Assembly: GCA_964589725.1 (NCBI GenBank)
Contig: CAZPUJ010000688.1
Location: 1 to 9,320, forward strand
Source of the DNA: CAYSHJ01 sp964589725
Lineage (GTDB): Bacteria; Planctomycetota; Planctomycetia; Planctomycetales; Planctomycetaceae
DNA: 9,320 bases
Reading direction: 5' to 3'
Each line of letters opens with the position of its first letter. Positions within the stretch are counted from its first letter, which is position 1. The translations under genes were made by a program, and so were the position numbers. Positions 1 to 5,336 of this stretch are shown in pieces. The notes beneath the pieces are model-generated. The model worked only from the letters and a program-made list of their open reading frames with translations. It was not told where the DNA came from and ran no database searches.

Positions 1-63
1 GGAGGAATAAAAAAGTTTCCCGTCGTCACCGTTACTGAAGCAGCCGCAGTAACGGTGACTTGA
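1..63 (+). CDS. C-terminal tail of an upstream gene (partial)
   Basis: Frame 1 is open from the window edge to a TGA at 61-63 and encodes 20 residues ending in VTVTEAAAVTVT. The other two + frames close at 8-10 and 36-38. Genes here are packed closely and the next one starts 28 bp later, so this is plausibly the end of an upstream element gene. The repetitive Val/Thr ending is simply the translation of the inverted repeat at 25-59. It is too short to assign a function, and chance openness of a 63-base frame is possible. Confidence 0.35.
   Translation, partial: GGIKKFPVVTVTEAAAVTVT
25..59. repeat. Perfect 13-bp inverted repeat, 9-nt loop
   Basis: Arm 25-37 (GTCACCGTTACTG) is exactly complementary to arm 47-59, with loop AAGCAGCCG. 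No T-run follows on the + strand. On the minus strand an A-run at 9-14 gives six T residues about ten bases after the hairpin, so it could end minus-strand transcription. It could equally be an RNA processing hairpin or a protein-binding site ahead of the small-gene run. It lies within the open tail frame that ends at 63. Confidence 0.8.
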
Positions 64-91
64 TCAATTCTGGCTGAAACGAGGACTAAAA

Positions 92-322
92 ATGGAGATC
101 GTGAATCGAAACGGAAATCAGTTAATGAGGAAAACCGAGGAGAGCGGTGCTCTCCAGAAAACTGAGACCCAACTGACTGCAACCCAGCAGTCTCAAATCT
201 CTCAAATAGCAGGCAACTGCGTCACTCCACTAGGAGAACTGGTGGCACTCATCACGGAATCTCTCGGACGTGCTGAGGCTGAAATCAAGATCACCGAGCG
301 CATCACAATTAAGGAGACCTAA
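92..322 (+). CDS. Small hypothetical protein (76 aa)
   Basis: Not recognised. The ATG is preceded by a good ribosome binding site (GAGGA at 81-85, 7-nt spacing), and the stop is followed two bases later by the start of the next small gene, which supports translation as part of an operon. The protein is polar and rich in Gln, Thr and Glu in its first half (residues 1-40), with no signal peptide or membrane helix. A moderately hydrophobic stretch at about 44-57 (TPLGELVALITESLGR) could form an amphipathic helix. There are few aromatic residues and one Cys. It may be a structural or regulatory protein of the element, but nothing in the sequence fixes a function. Confidence 0.72.
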   Translation: MEIVNRNGNQLMRKTEESGALQKTETQLTATQQSQISQIAGNCVTPLGELVALITESLGRAEAEIKITERITIKET

Positions 323-324
323 GT

Positions 325-501
325 ATGGGAAAAGAAATCATTCGCGAAGTGACAATTGAAGTGATGAAGCAAGCGGAGAAAGGTCAAGCGAATGTCCCAG
401 TGCGGAACACTCCGACTTCTTCTGGTGGCTTGGAGACGCTTCTGGGTCTCGCAGTGCTCGTGATTCTCTTCCTTCTTGCCGCCCTGTCGAACCACCGTTG
501 A
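325..501 (+). CDS. Small single-pass membrane protein (58 aa)
   Basis: Not recognised. It starts at ATG 325 with AAGGAG at 311-316 (8-nt spacing) and ends at TGA 499-501. Residues 1-33 are polar and charged (MGKEIIREVTIEVMKQAEKG at the start), followed by a Ser-Gly-Gly hinge at about 33-35. Residues 36-54 form one strongly hydrophobic helix (LETLLGLAVLVILFLLAAL) ending in SNHR. The layout is that of a tail-anchored protein with its N-terminal part probably in the cytoplasm. Two bases separate it from the preceding gene, so the two are probably co-translated. Small one-helix proteins of this kind occur as virion membrane proteins of tailless phages, as holin-like proteins and in plasmids. The sequence does not decide between these. 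Confidence 0.72.
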   Translation: MGKEIIREVTIEVMKQAEKGQANVPVRNTPTSSGGLETLLGLAVLVILFLLAALSNHR

Positions 502-646
502 GGTGGACCAGTTCTGAAACATCTTTTCAAGGAGTCTGTTTTATAGGGTAAAGCCGAGCGGTGCGGCCTCCACCGAAGTCTCTTCATTGTTTAGATCGTG
601 AATGTGTTCCTCATCATCAAAAACCTTTTGAACTAGGAGAATTGAA
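502..646 (+). other. 145-bp gap between small genes
   Basis: This is the largest non-coding stretch inside the + strand run. It contains an AAGGAG at 529-534 with no ATG, GTG or TTG at useful spacing; a CTG at 536 would open only 21 codons. I see no convincing hairpin or -35/-10 pair. It could carry a leader, a regulatory site or a decayed small gene. Confidence 0.4.
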
Positions 647-841
647 ATGGACAAGAACTGCCAATGCGAGAAGTGCCAACGTGCTCGGAATGCCCAGAGA
701 GAAGACTTCGTCGACAAAGTTGCGAAGCAAACCGCAAGAACAGCCGTGGGTCTGGTGGCTGGTTACGCAGTCACTTCGGTTCTCGGGCCGGTGGCCGGTG
801 AGATCACCAGAAAAGCGGTCACCGGTGATCTGCTAGGGTGA
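647..841 (+). CDS. Small Cys-cluster, glycine-rich hydrophobic protein (64 aa)
   Basis: Not recognised. ATG 647 has AGGAGA at 634-639 in front. The N-terminus carries a tight Cys cluster (C5, C7 and C10 in NCQCEKCQR), a possible metal-binding or disulfide site. A basic/acidic linker follows (11-31), then a Gly/Ala/Val-rich hydrophobic segment at about 32-52 with small-residue spacing (GLVAGYAVTSVLGPVAG) that could insert in a membrane. The stop codon lies four bases before the primase-polymerase start, so the two genes are probably co-translated. A longer overlapping + frame at 561-836 reads through the same DNA, but it has no ribosome binding site and an implausible Arg/Pro/Trp-rich product. 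A role as a membrane or structural protein of the element is only a guess. Confidence 0.7.
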   Translation: MDKNCQCEKCQRARNAQREDFVDKVAKQTARTAVGLVAGYAVTSVLGPVAGEITRKAVTGDLLG

Positions 842-845
842 GACC

Positions 846-1619
846 ATGCTTGAGAAACTTCACAAGCTCGGATTCAACCCGATCCTTCTTCAAGCGGGCG
901 GGAAAAAGCCTCTCGATTCTTGGAAGGATCAGCAGGACAAAAGACCGACTCTTGCTGAACTGCTAAGGAAATCGACTCCCGAATTGAACGTCGGGATCGT
1001 CACCGGAGAACTACGGGAGACCGGAGCCAACGTTCTTGGACTCGACTTCGATTCCGAAGTAGCGTTTCGAGAAGTGTACCCGAAGCTCCCGGAGTCTCCG
1101 ATGATCGCAAAGACCTCAAGAGGCTACCACGCTTACTACAGCTTGCCTCTTGGTGTCAGGGTTCCGAACAGCGTCCACATTCACGGAGCACCGATAGATA
1201 TTCGCCACCACGGAGGGTACTTGGTCGCACCCGATTCGCGGGTGAAGGACTTTGTCTATCAGTGGATTGTCGGACCCGTGGACGCAAAGGAACTCCCACT
1301 GTTTCCGATTGAATTCCTGCAAGAGGAGACGGAACCAGAGGATGTCATGCCTCTTTTTGGTAAGCACTTCGAGACTGCGAAGAGGTATCTCGAAAGAGCA
1401 GGAGGCGCAATCTCTGGACAAGGAGGACATCGAAAGACGTTTCGTTTGGCTTGCCGTTTGGTTCACCCGCCGGAGATCGGCTTCGGGCTTTCCTTCGAGG
1501 ACGCTCTGAGTCTTCTGCTGTGGTGGAACCAGTGGTGTGAGCCGAAGTGGACGGAGAAAGAACTGAGTCACAAGGTCGCAGACGCGATCAAAAACTATCC
1601 GAAGGGAGCAGCCCTGTAA
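846..1619 (+). CDS. Primase-polymerase (Prim-Pol/AEP family), helicase-less
   Basis: Bifunctional DNA primase/polymerase N-terminal domain protein, expected to make primers and extend them during element replication. The three catalytic motifs of the archaeo-eukaryotic primase superfamily are visible: D67-F-D69 in VLGLDFDSE (metal binding), S91-R-G-Y-H95 (nucleotide binding) and D118 in IDIRHHGGYLVAPDS (third metal ligand, with the usual GGYxVAPxS strand). The N-terminus has the typical G-x-KxP-x-x-x-W pattern (KKPLDSW, 20-26). Residues 193-243 carry the GGHRKTFRLA and WNQWCEPKWTEKELSHK motifs that I recall from the linker between primase and helicase domains in phage-type replication proteins. 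The protein ends there at 257 residues, with no Walker A helicase domain. It starts four bases after the preceding stop. Family assignment is secure; activity and template specificity are inferred. Confidence 0.9.
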   Translation: MLEKLHKLGFNPILLQAGGKKPLDSWKDQQDKRPTLAELLRKSTPELNVGIVTGELRETGANVLGLDFDSEVAFREVYPKLPESPMIAKTSRGYHAYYSLPLGVRVPNSVHIHGAPIDIRHHGGYLVAPDSRVKDFVYQWIVGPVDAKELPLFPIEFLQEETEPEDVMPLFGKHFETAKRYLERAGGAISGQGGHRKTFRLACRLVHPPEIGFGLSFEDALSLLLWWNQWCEPKWTEKELSHKVADAIKNYPKGAAL

Positions 1620-1636
1620 TCAGAAAGGAAATCAAA

Positions 1637-1801
1637 ATGAAGATCGTCAAGACAATCGACAAAGGAAAATGCAACTGGTGTCAGAAAGAAAAGGAACTCG
1701 TTCAAGTTGAAATGAACGGTCAGAACATTTCGCTTTGCTGGCCGGACTTGAAACGCACGGTGAAGCTCCGTGTTCTGACGGAGCCGGAAAAGAAGGTGTG
1801 A
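1637..1801 (+). CDS. Small zinc-finger-like protein (54 aa)
   Basis: The start chosen is ATG 1637, with AAAGGAA at 1624-1630 upstream, 17 bases after the primase stop. The same frame is open back to 1547, but that part overlaps the primase gene. The product has a CxxC knuckle (C12-N-W-C15) followed 18 residues later by LC34WPD37, a spacing like a small zinc ribbon or treble-clef finger in which the fourth ligand would be Asp37 rather than Cys. The rest is Lys-rich. Its stop is one base before the start of the HTH gene, so the two are likely co-translated. Similar small Cys-pair proteins sit beside replication genes in many phages and plasmids, usually without known function. It might bind DNA or a host protein. 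Confidence 0.72.
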   Translation: MKIVKTIDKGKCNWCQKEKELVQVEMNGQNISLCWPDLKRTVKLRVLTEPEKKV

Positions 1802-1802
1802 C

Positions 1803-2021
1803 ATGCTGAAGGTTTCAGACGTAGCCAAGAGGCTGAATCTGTCGTCTTCAAAGGTGTACCAACTCGTTGAGGAGGGACGCCTGTCACATCACAGGTTCGA
1901 TGGAGCGATCCGATTCTCAGAGGAGCAGATCGCAGCATACTTGGAAGAAACGAGGCAGGAGCGGAGGGAGGACCGAAAATCACAACCCTTCCGCCCCCGC
2001 CTCAAGCACATCCGGCTGTGA
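1803..2021 (+). CDS. MerR-like/excisionase-family HTH protein
   Basis: A 72-residue winged helix-turn-helix protein of the type found in excisionases (Xis), AlpA-like regulators and the HTH_17 family. MLKVSDVAKRLNLSSSKVYQ (1-20) is the canonical helix-turn-helix start, EEGRLSHHRFDGAIRFSEEQ (23-42) is the wing with the conserved R-F pair, and IAAYLEE closes the domain. The tail (50-72) is very basic and probably disordered. It is the last gene of the + strand run, followed within 10 bp by a terminator, and converges on the integrase. Position and fold suggest that it steers excision by binding near the att site, or represses an element promoter. The two roles cannot be told apart from sequence. 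Confidence 0.85.
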   Translation: MLKVSDVAKRLNLSSSKVYQLVEEGRLSHHRFDGAIRFSEEQIAAYLEETRQERREDRKSQPFRPRLKHIRL

Positions 2022-2027
2022 AAGGGA

Positions 2028-2051
2028 GCCCGCAGTGATGCGGGCTTTTTT
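2028..2051 (+). terminator. Rho-independent terminator
   Basis: Stem GCCCGCA (2028-2034), loop GTGA, stem TGCGGGC (2039-2045), then six T (2046-2051). It lies just after the HTH gene and its T-run touches the integrase stop codon. On the minus strand the hairpin is followed by a poorer CTCCCTTTC tract, so it may also act weakly on integrase transcripts. Confidence 0.92.
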
Positions 2052-3073
2052 CATGTCCGGACTCTCTTCAGAAGTTCCTTCATATACTTCGGATTCTGAG
2101 CAACGTGTTGATACGTCTTCGCAACCTGACTCGGATCGGCATGACCGCAAAGGGCCGCCATGCTCACAGAGTCCACGCCGTTCACCAGACCTTCGGTCAC
2201 GAAGGTATGTCGCAGGAGCGTCGCACAGAGACCTTCCCCGTATCGACGAAATCGACAGCGGATCGCATTCCGCGTCAGAGGCTTCCCGCGAGCGTTCCTG
2301 AAAATCGGACCCGATGGGTATTCCTTCATTCTCCGTTCCGCGATTTCGACCGCCGTTTCCGAAATGTAAATCACCCTTGGCTGCTTCTTCCCTTTGGATT
2401 CGTTCGCCTGAAGGATGAAGCGTTGGTTCGGAGCGTCGAAGTGGGAAGCCTCAAGAATTCGGATTTCTTGTACACGGCATCCGGTCTCCCTCATGAAGTT
2501 GAGGAAGTCCCGCCAGCACTCCGACAGTTCCTTTTCGATGATGTCCGCGAACTGCTTCGGGGCTATGATCTTCTCCCGACGAGCGGGAGTCGGTTTCTTG
2601 ATCCGGTAGATAGGGCTTTGAGCGATGAGCTTCTGTTCGACTGCCCAATTGAATGCACGTTGGATCGAACGGATAGCCCCGTGGCGGGTCGAGGAAGAGT
2701 CCGATCCGAACTCCTTGTTTGCCCACTCGGTGACATGGAACGGAGCGAGTTCGGAAATCAGGAGTTTCTTGTGACGCTTCGCGAACGACGTCAGGAAGTG
2801 TTTGTACCACTCGAAAGTGGTCTTCGCGTTGTTGACGTGCAGGTCTTCGAGGAAGGAATCGAAGAGCGTGACCACGAGACTGGTCGGCCGGAGAGTCCCC
2901 TTGAACTCCCGCAGCTCTTCATACTTTTGGTAAGCTTCTTCTTCGGTAATTCCCTTCCCGAGTCGCTCTTGGCGACCGTTGAGCCAGACCATCCACGTGT
3001 CGCGGCTCTGCAAGTAGTACGGTTTCCTCACGATTCTTCTCCAGAACTCGGGGACAGTTCTGGGGACAATCAT
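2051..3073 (-). CDS. int: Tyrosine recombinase (phage-type integrase)
   Basis: Integrase of the lambda/XerD family that would catalyse site-specific insertion and excision of the element at tRNA-Pro. The 340-residue protein has an N-terminal arm-binding-like region (about 18-60), a SAM-like core-binding domain (about 65-160) and a catalytic domain (about 168-335). Catalytic residues visible: R200 (ETGCRVQEI), a lysine near 227-230 (ESKGKK), R288 (TLLRHTFVT), H311 (LCGHADPSQ) and the nucleophile Y321 (AKTYQHV). The usual His of the box II HxxR motif is Thr285 here, a change I believe is tolerated in some subfamilies. It is transcribed in the same direction as the tRNA, from 24 bp downstream of its 3' end, with no clear ribosome binding site or promoter in that gap. 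Read-through from the tRNA gene may therefore drive it. It converges on the excisionase-like gene. Confidence 0.95.
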   Translation of the reverse strand: MIVPRTVPEFWRRIVRKPYYLQSRDTWMVWLNGRQERLGKGITEEEAYQKYEELREFKGTLRPTSLVVTLFDSFLEDLHVNNAKTTFEWYKHFLTSFAKRHKKLLISELAPFHVTEWANKEFGSDSSSTRHGAIRSIQRAFNWAVEQKLIAQSPIYRIKKPTPARREKIIAPKQFADIIEKELSECWRDFLNFMRETGCRVQEIRILEASHFDAPNQRFILQANESKGKKQPRVIYISETAVEIAERRMKEYPSGPIFRNARGKPLTRNAIRCRFRRYGEGLCATLLRHTFVTEGLVNGVDSVSMAALCGHADPSQVAKTYQHVAQNPKYMKELLKRVRT

Positions 3074-3097
3074 CGCTGGAAATCGTCATAAATCAAG

Positions 3098-3172
<75 letters not shown>

Positions 3173-3246
3173 AAGACCTTTGGGCGACGATCATCGTTGT
3201 CATTGGACCAATTCGAGAACGAAGGCCACCCTCCTCAAGCGATGGT

Positions 3247-3275
3247 GTTATGGCGTGGCGGCTCGTGAATTACAA
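3247..3275 (-). promoter_or_regulatory. Candidate sigma70-type promoter for tRNA-Pro
   Basis: Read on the minus strand: -35 TTGTAA (3270-3275), 17-bp spacer, -10 CATAAC (3247-3252). Transcription would start near 3240 and give a leader of about 70 nt before the tRNA 5' end. It lies in the 152-bp gap between flhB and the tRNA gene, which otherwise shows nothing coding. A match by chance is possible. Confidence 0.5.
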
Positions 3276-3324
3276 GCGCGGTGAGTCTCCGTTCCGGCGG
3301 TGGTGATCTCAAGGGACGCGGAAA

Positions 3325-4134
3325 TCAATGGGACTTCGCGTCGGTAGTTCTAGCAGGCATAGCAGACTTCTCATCGAGACGAAGGCGCGCCGAGGAGTCG
3401 CGTCGTTGTCGAATGTGTGGGTCGGCTTCGATCTCTTTCATTTCCTGGCGGACTTCTTCCTTGGTCATCTGCAGCGAGCGTTCAAATCGACGGCGTTGCC
3501 AGAAGTAGTCCACCGCGCCCCACGCCAACAAGGCCAGTGCCACGCGAGATGTCACGCGGTTTGCGAGCGTGGCGATCAAACTCAGGTGTTGCGCGAGGTC
3601 GCTGCCGGTTGCGGCAGTCCAGGACAACCAATCGTTTGTCAACGCCAGTGCCGCGACCGTGGCGACCAGTGAGAGCTTGGCAAGTATCGCCAACGATCGG
3701 CTAAATGCCGCAGACGACAAGCGGCGTATTCCCTCGATGGCGGAAGTGCGCGACCACTGTGGCCAGCAGTGGCGAGGATGCCACAGCCATCCGACTTGCA
3801 GGAAATGTGCCGCTAAGACGCCGCTCGTCGCAATCAGAAGTGGTGGACCGACGACAGTCACAAACCGCTCCATCCATTCCTGCGGTTGTGTGGCAACAGT
3901 TGTCGAAAGCGAAACGCCCCGTCCCGCGCGGTTGAAGGTGTCTCGTAACATTTGCCCACCGGCATTCGCGAAAGTCGCCAGCCACCAGACCAGCATGACC
4001 CAGACGGAAACAATACGAGCAGACGTGACGAGGTCCGCGCTGCGAGCCACCCTGCCCTGTTCGCGAGTCTGTCGTCGTCGCCGCGCCGTCGGGCGTTCCG
4101 TACGAGAGTCGAGTGAATCGTCGAAGAACGCCAT
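3325..4134 (-). CDS. flhB: FlhB, lacking the C-terminal autocleavage domain
   Basis: Inner-membrane component of the flagellar type III export gate. The N-terminal signature PTARRRRQTREQGRVARSADL (15-35) corresponds to the family's PTxKR...REKGQVAKSxDL. Four hydrophobic segments follow (about 42-60, 92-112, 147-166 and 193-208), then the conserved cytoplasmic start DYFWQRRRFERSLQMTKEEV (209-228) and ADPHIRQRR (237-245). The protein stops at residue 269, before the NPTH cleavage motif and the FlhB-CC domain; family members are usually around 350-380 residues. I found no NPTH remnant in any minus frame between 3173 and 3325. ATG 4134 is preferred because GAGG (4142-4145) precedes it; a TTG at 4146 overlapping the fliR stop is the alternative. 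flhA, the usual next gene, is absent. Confidence 0.88.
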   Translation of the reverse strand: MAFFDDSLDSRTERPTARRRRQTREQGRVARSADLVTSARIVSVWVMLVWWLATFANAGGQMLRDTFNRAGRGVSLSTTVATQPQEWMERFVTVVGPPLLIATSGVLAAHFLQVGWLWHPRHCWPQWSRTSAIEGIRRLSSAAFSRSLAILAKLSLVATVAALALTNDWLSWTAATGSDLAQHLSLIATLANRVTSRVALALLAWGAVDYFWQRRRFERSLQMTKEEVRQEMKEIEADPHIRQRRDSSARLRLDEKSAMPARTTDAKSH

Positions 4135-4142
4135 CGTGAACC

Positions 4143-4991
4143 TCAACGACTGGTTTCGTCAGACAACGACAAGGGCTCGGTCGCCAGCATCGACAGGCCG
4201 CACGGCACGACATCCGCAATGATCTGGCTCACGCCTGATAAGCTTGCGGCGACAACGATCAAAGCGACCAGCGGGCGGACTGTGTTCCCGATCGACAAGG
4301 AAATTCCGGGCGAAGTCGCCGACGCTAGCAGGCTCAGCGACAGATTCAGAAGCAGCAGAGTTGCCAGTGCCGGCGCGAGCACCAGCAGCGACAGGCGACA
4401 GGCGTTGTGCAACAAAGCCCCTACGGCGTTGGCCGCGATCAGATCGTGCTCACCGCCCAACGGCCACGTGTGAAAACTGTCTGCCAGCAGCGTCACCACC
4501 TGCACGTGTCCGTTGACGGGAGAGCACAACAAGAAGCAGGTTGCGGCCCACAACGCCAGCCAACGTGTTTGCGGCGACTCGCCCAGGAAGGGCTCGGCCT
4601 CCTCGGCCACAGTGCCTGTTTGCTGATCGAGCAAGTGTCCGGCCAAGGGCACAACCCAGAGAATTCCCAGCGCCGCGCAACCCAACAGGAATCCCATACC
4701 AAACTCGGTCAGCCCTGCCGGAGCAAAGACGGTGGCGACCCACAAGACGGCGTTCGTTTCGAGTAGCGACGACTTGAGATCGACTGCCGCCGAGCCGCTC
4801 AACGGAGCGAGAACCAACGTCATTGTTACAGCCAATGCGGCGCGAGTTTGCCACGGGAGAATCGCTCGGCCCAAGATCGGACCGACAGCCAGTAGGCCGC
4901 TCACGCGCAGCATCACCAACGCCGCTGCGACGAGTTGCGTCGACCACGGAAACATCCACTGACCAAGATCAGCGACCGACATTCCAGGCAT
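4143..4991 (-). CDS. fliR: FliR, flagellar export gate protein
   Basis: Integral membrane protein that assembles with FliP and FliQ into the helical core of the flagellar export gate. The 282-residue length is near the family's usual size of about 260. The N-terminal RVSG (29-32) followed by VGPILGR (36-42) matches the conserved R-[IVM]-SG-...-P-x-x-G region. FGMGFLLGCAALGILWVVPL (97-116) and LAGHLLDQQTG match the FliR segment ahead of the gate loop, and a long hydrophobic run near 195-225 includes LLLNLSLSLLA. It starts 7 bp after the fliQ stop with GGTGA upstream, and ends just ahead of flhB. A second ATG three codons in is possible but has a weaker upstream sequence. Confidence 0.93.
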   Translation of the reverse strand: MPGMSVADLGQWMFPWSTQLVAAALVMLRVSGLLAVGPILGRAILPWQTRAALAVTMTLVLAPLSGSAAVDLKSSLLETNAVLWVATVFAPAGLTEFGMGFLLGCAALGILWVVPLAGHLLDQQTGTVAEEAEPFLGESPQTRWLALWAATCFLLCSPVNGHVQVVTLLADSFHTWPLGGEHDLIAANAVGALLHNACRLSLLVLAPALATLLLLNLSLSLLASATSPGISLSIGNTVRPLVALIVVAASLSGVSQIIADVVPCGLSMLATEPLSLSDETSR

Positions 4992-4998
4992 TCGGACG

Positions 4999-5265
4999 TC
5001 ACCAGCCGTAGGGAATCGATTCGATCAATGAACGTGAAAACTCACTCAATCGCTGCAACGCCCAGGGGAATAGCGCCGCACCCGCGACGCACAGGGCGAG
5101 GAGCTTCGGGACAAAGTTCAGCGTCTGATCGGTCAACTGTGTCGCCGCCTGAAAGACGCTGACGACGAGCCCGATTGCCAAACAAATCGCCAACAATGGT
5201 CCCGCCAGTTGCAGGGCCAGCCAGAGAGATGAGCGAGTGAGTTCGGCAGCTTGATCGGGAGTCAT
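4999..5265 (-). CDS. fliQ: FliQ, flagellar export gate protein
   Basis: Small two-helix membrane protein of the flagellar export gate, 88 residues, the normal FliQ length. It begins MTPDQAAELTRSSLWLALQL, has a first membrane helix at about 13-36 (LAGPLLAICLAIGLVVSVFQ) with the conserved FQAATQLTDQTLNFVPK loop (38-54), a second helix at about 55-73, and ends ESIPYGW. The loop pattern QA-x-TQ-x-x-[ED]-x-TL-x-FxPK is diagnostic. The open frame extends far upstream, antisense-shifted through fliP, but ATG 5263-5265 is the only sensible start. No strong ribosome binding site precedes it. It follows fliP after a 71-bp gap full of short repeats, and fliR follows after 7 bp. Confidence 0.94.
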   Translation of the reverse strand: MTPDQAAELTRSSLWLALQLAGPLLAICLAIGLVVSVFQAATQLTDQTLNFVPKLLALCVAGAALFPWALQRLSEFSRSLIESIPYGW

Positions 5266-5273
5266 GGCAAGGG

Positions 5274-5326
5274 ACAGAGGTGAGGGGACAGGGGTCAGAA
5301 AACAGAGGTCAGGGGTCTGACCTCTG
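5274..5326. repeat. Short direct and inverted repeats in the fliP-fliQ gap
   Basis: ACAGAGGTGAGGGG (5274-5287) recurs as ACAGAGGTCAGGGG (5302-5315), a 28-bp step with one mismatch. The second copy starts a 9-bp perfect inverted repeat CAGAGGTCA/TGACCTCTG (5303-5311 with 5318-5326, loop GGGGTC). It is GA-rich on the + strand. It resembles the small intergenic repeats scattered through planctomycete genomes, as far as I can recall. It splits an otherwise tight operon and could modulate or attenuate the downstream half. Confidence 0.75.
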
Positions 5327-5336
5327 GCCTCTCGAT

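Noticed and set aside
810..830. GATCACC...GGTGATC inverted repeat at the end of the Cys-cluster gene
   Set aside because: Only 7 bp with a 15-nt loop inside coding sequence; likely by chance.
561..836. 91-codon + strand frame overlapping the Cys-cluster protein
   Set aside because: No ribosome binding site, and an Arg/Pro/Trp-rich product; the overlapping frame from 647 has AGGAGA in front and runs to within four bases of the next gene.
1116..1571. Minus-strand frame of 151 codons inside the primase gene
   Set aside because: Antisense to the conserved Prim-Pol motifs; no recognisable features of its own.
2105..3091. Long + strand frame of 328 codons opposite the integrase
   Set aside because: It lies antisense to a clearly conserved tyrosine recombinase and its product shows no domain, no ribosome binding site and a composition expected of a shadow frame.
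3173..3324. Possible frameshifted remainder of flhB
   Set aside because: I read the minus-strand frames for an NPTH motif or the following conserved strand and found none, so a simple frameshift does not explain the short FlhB.
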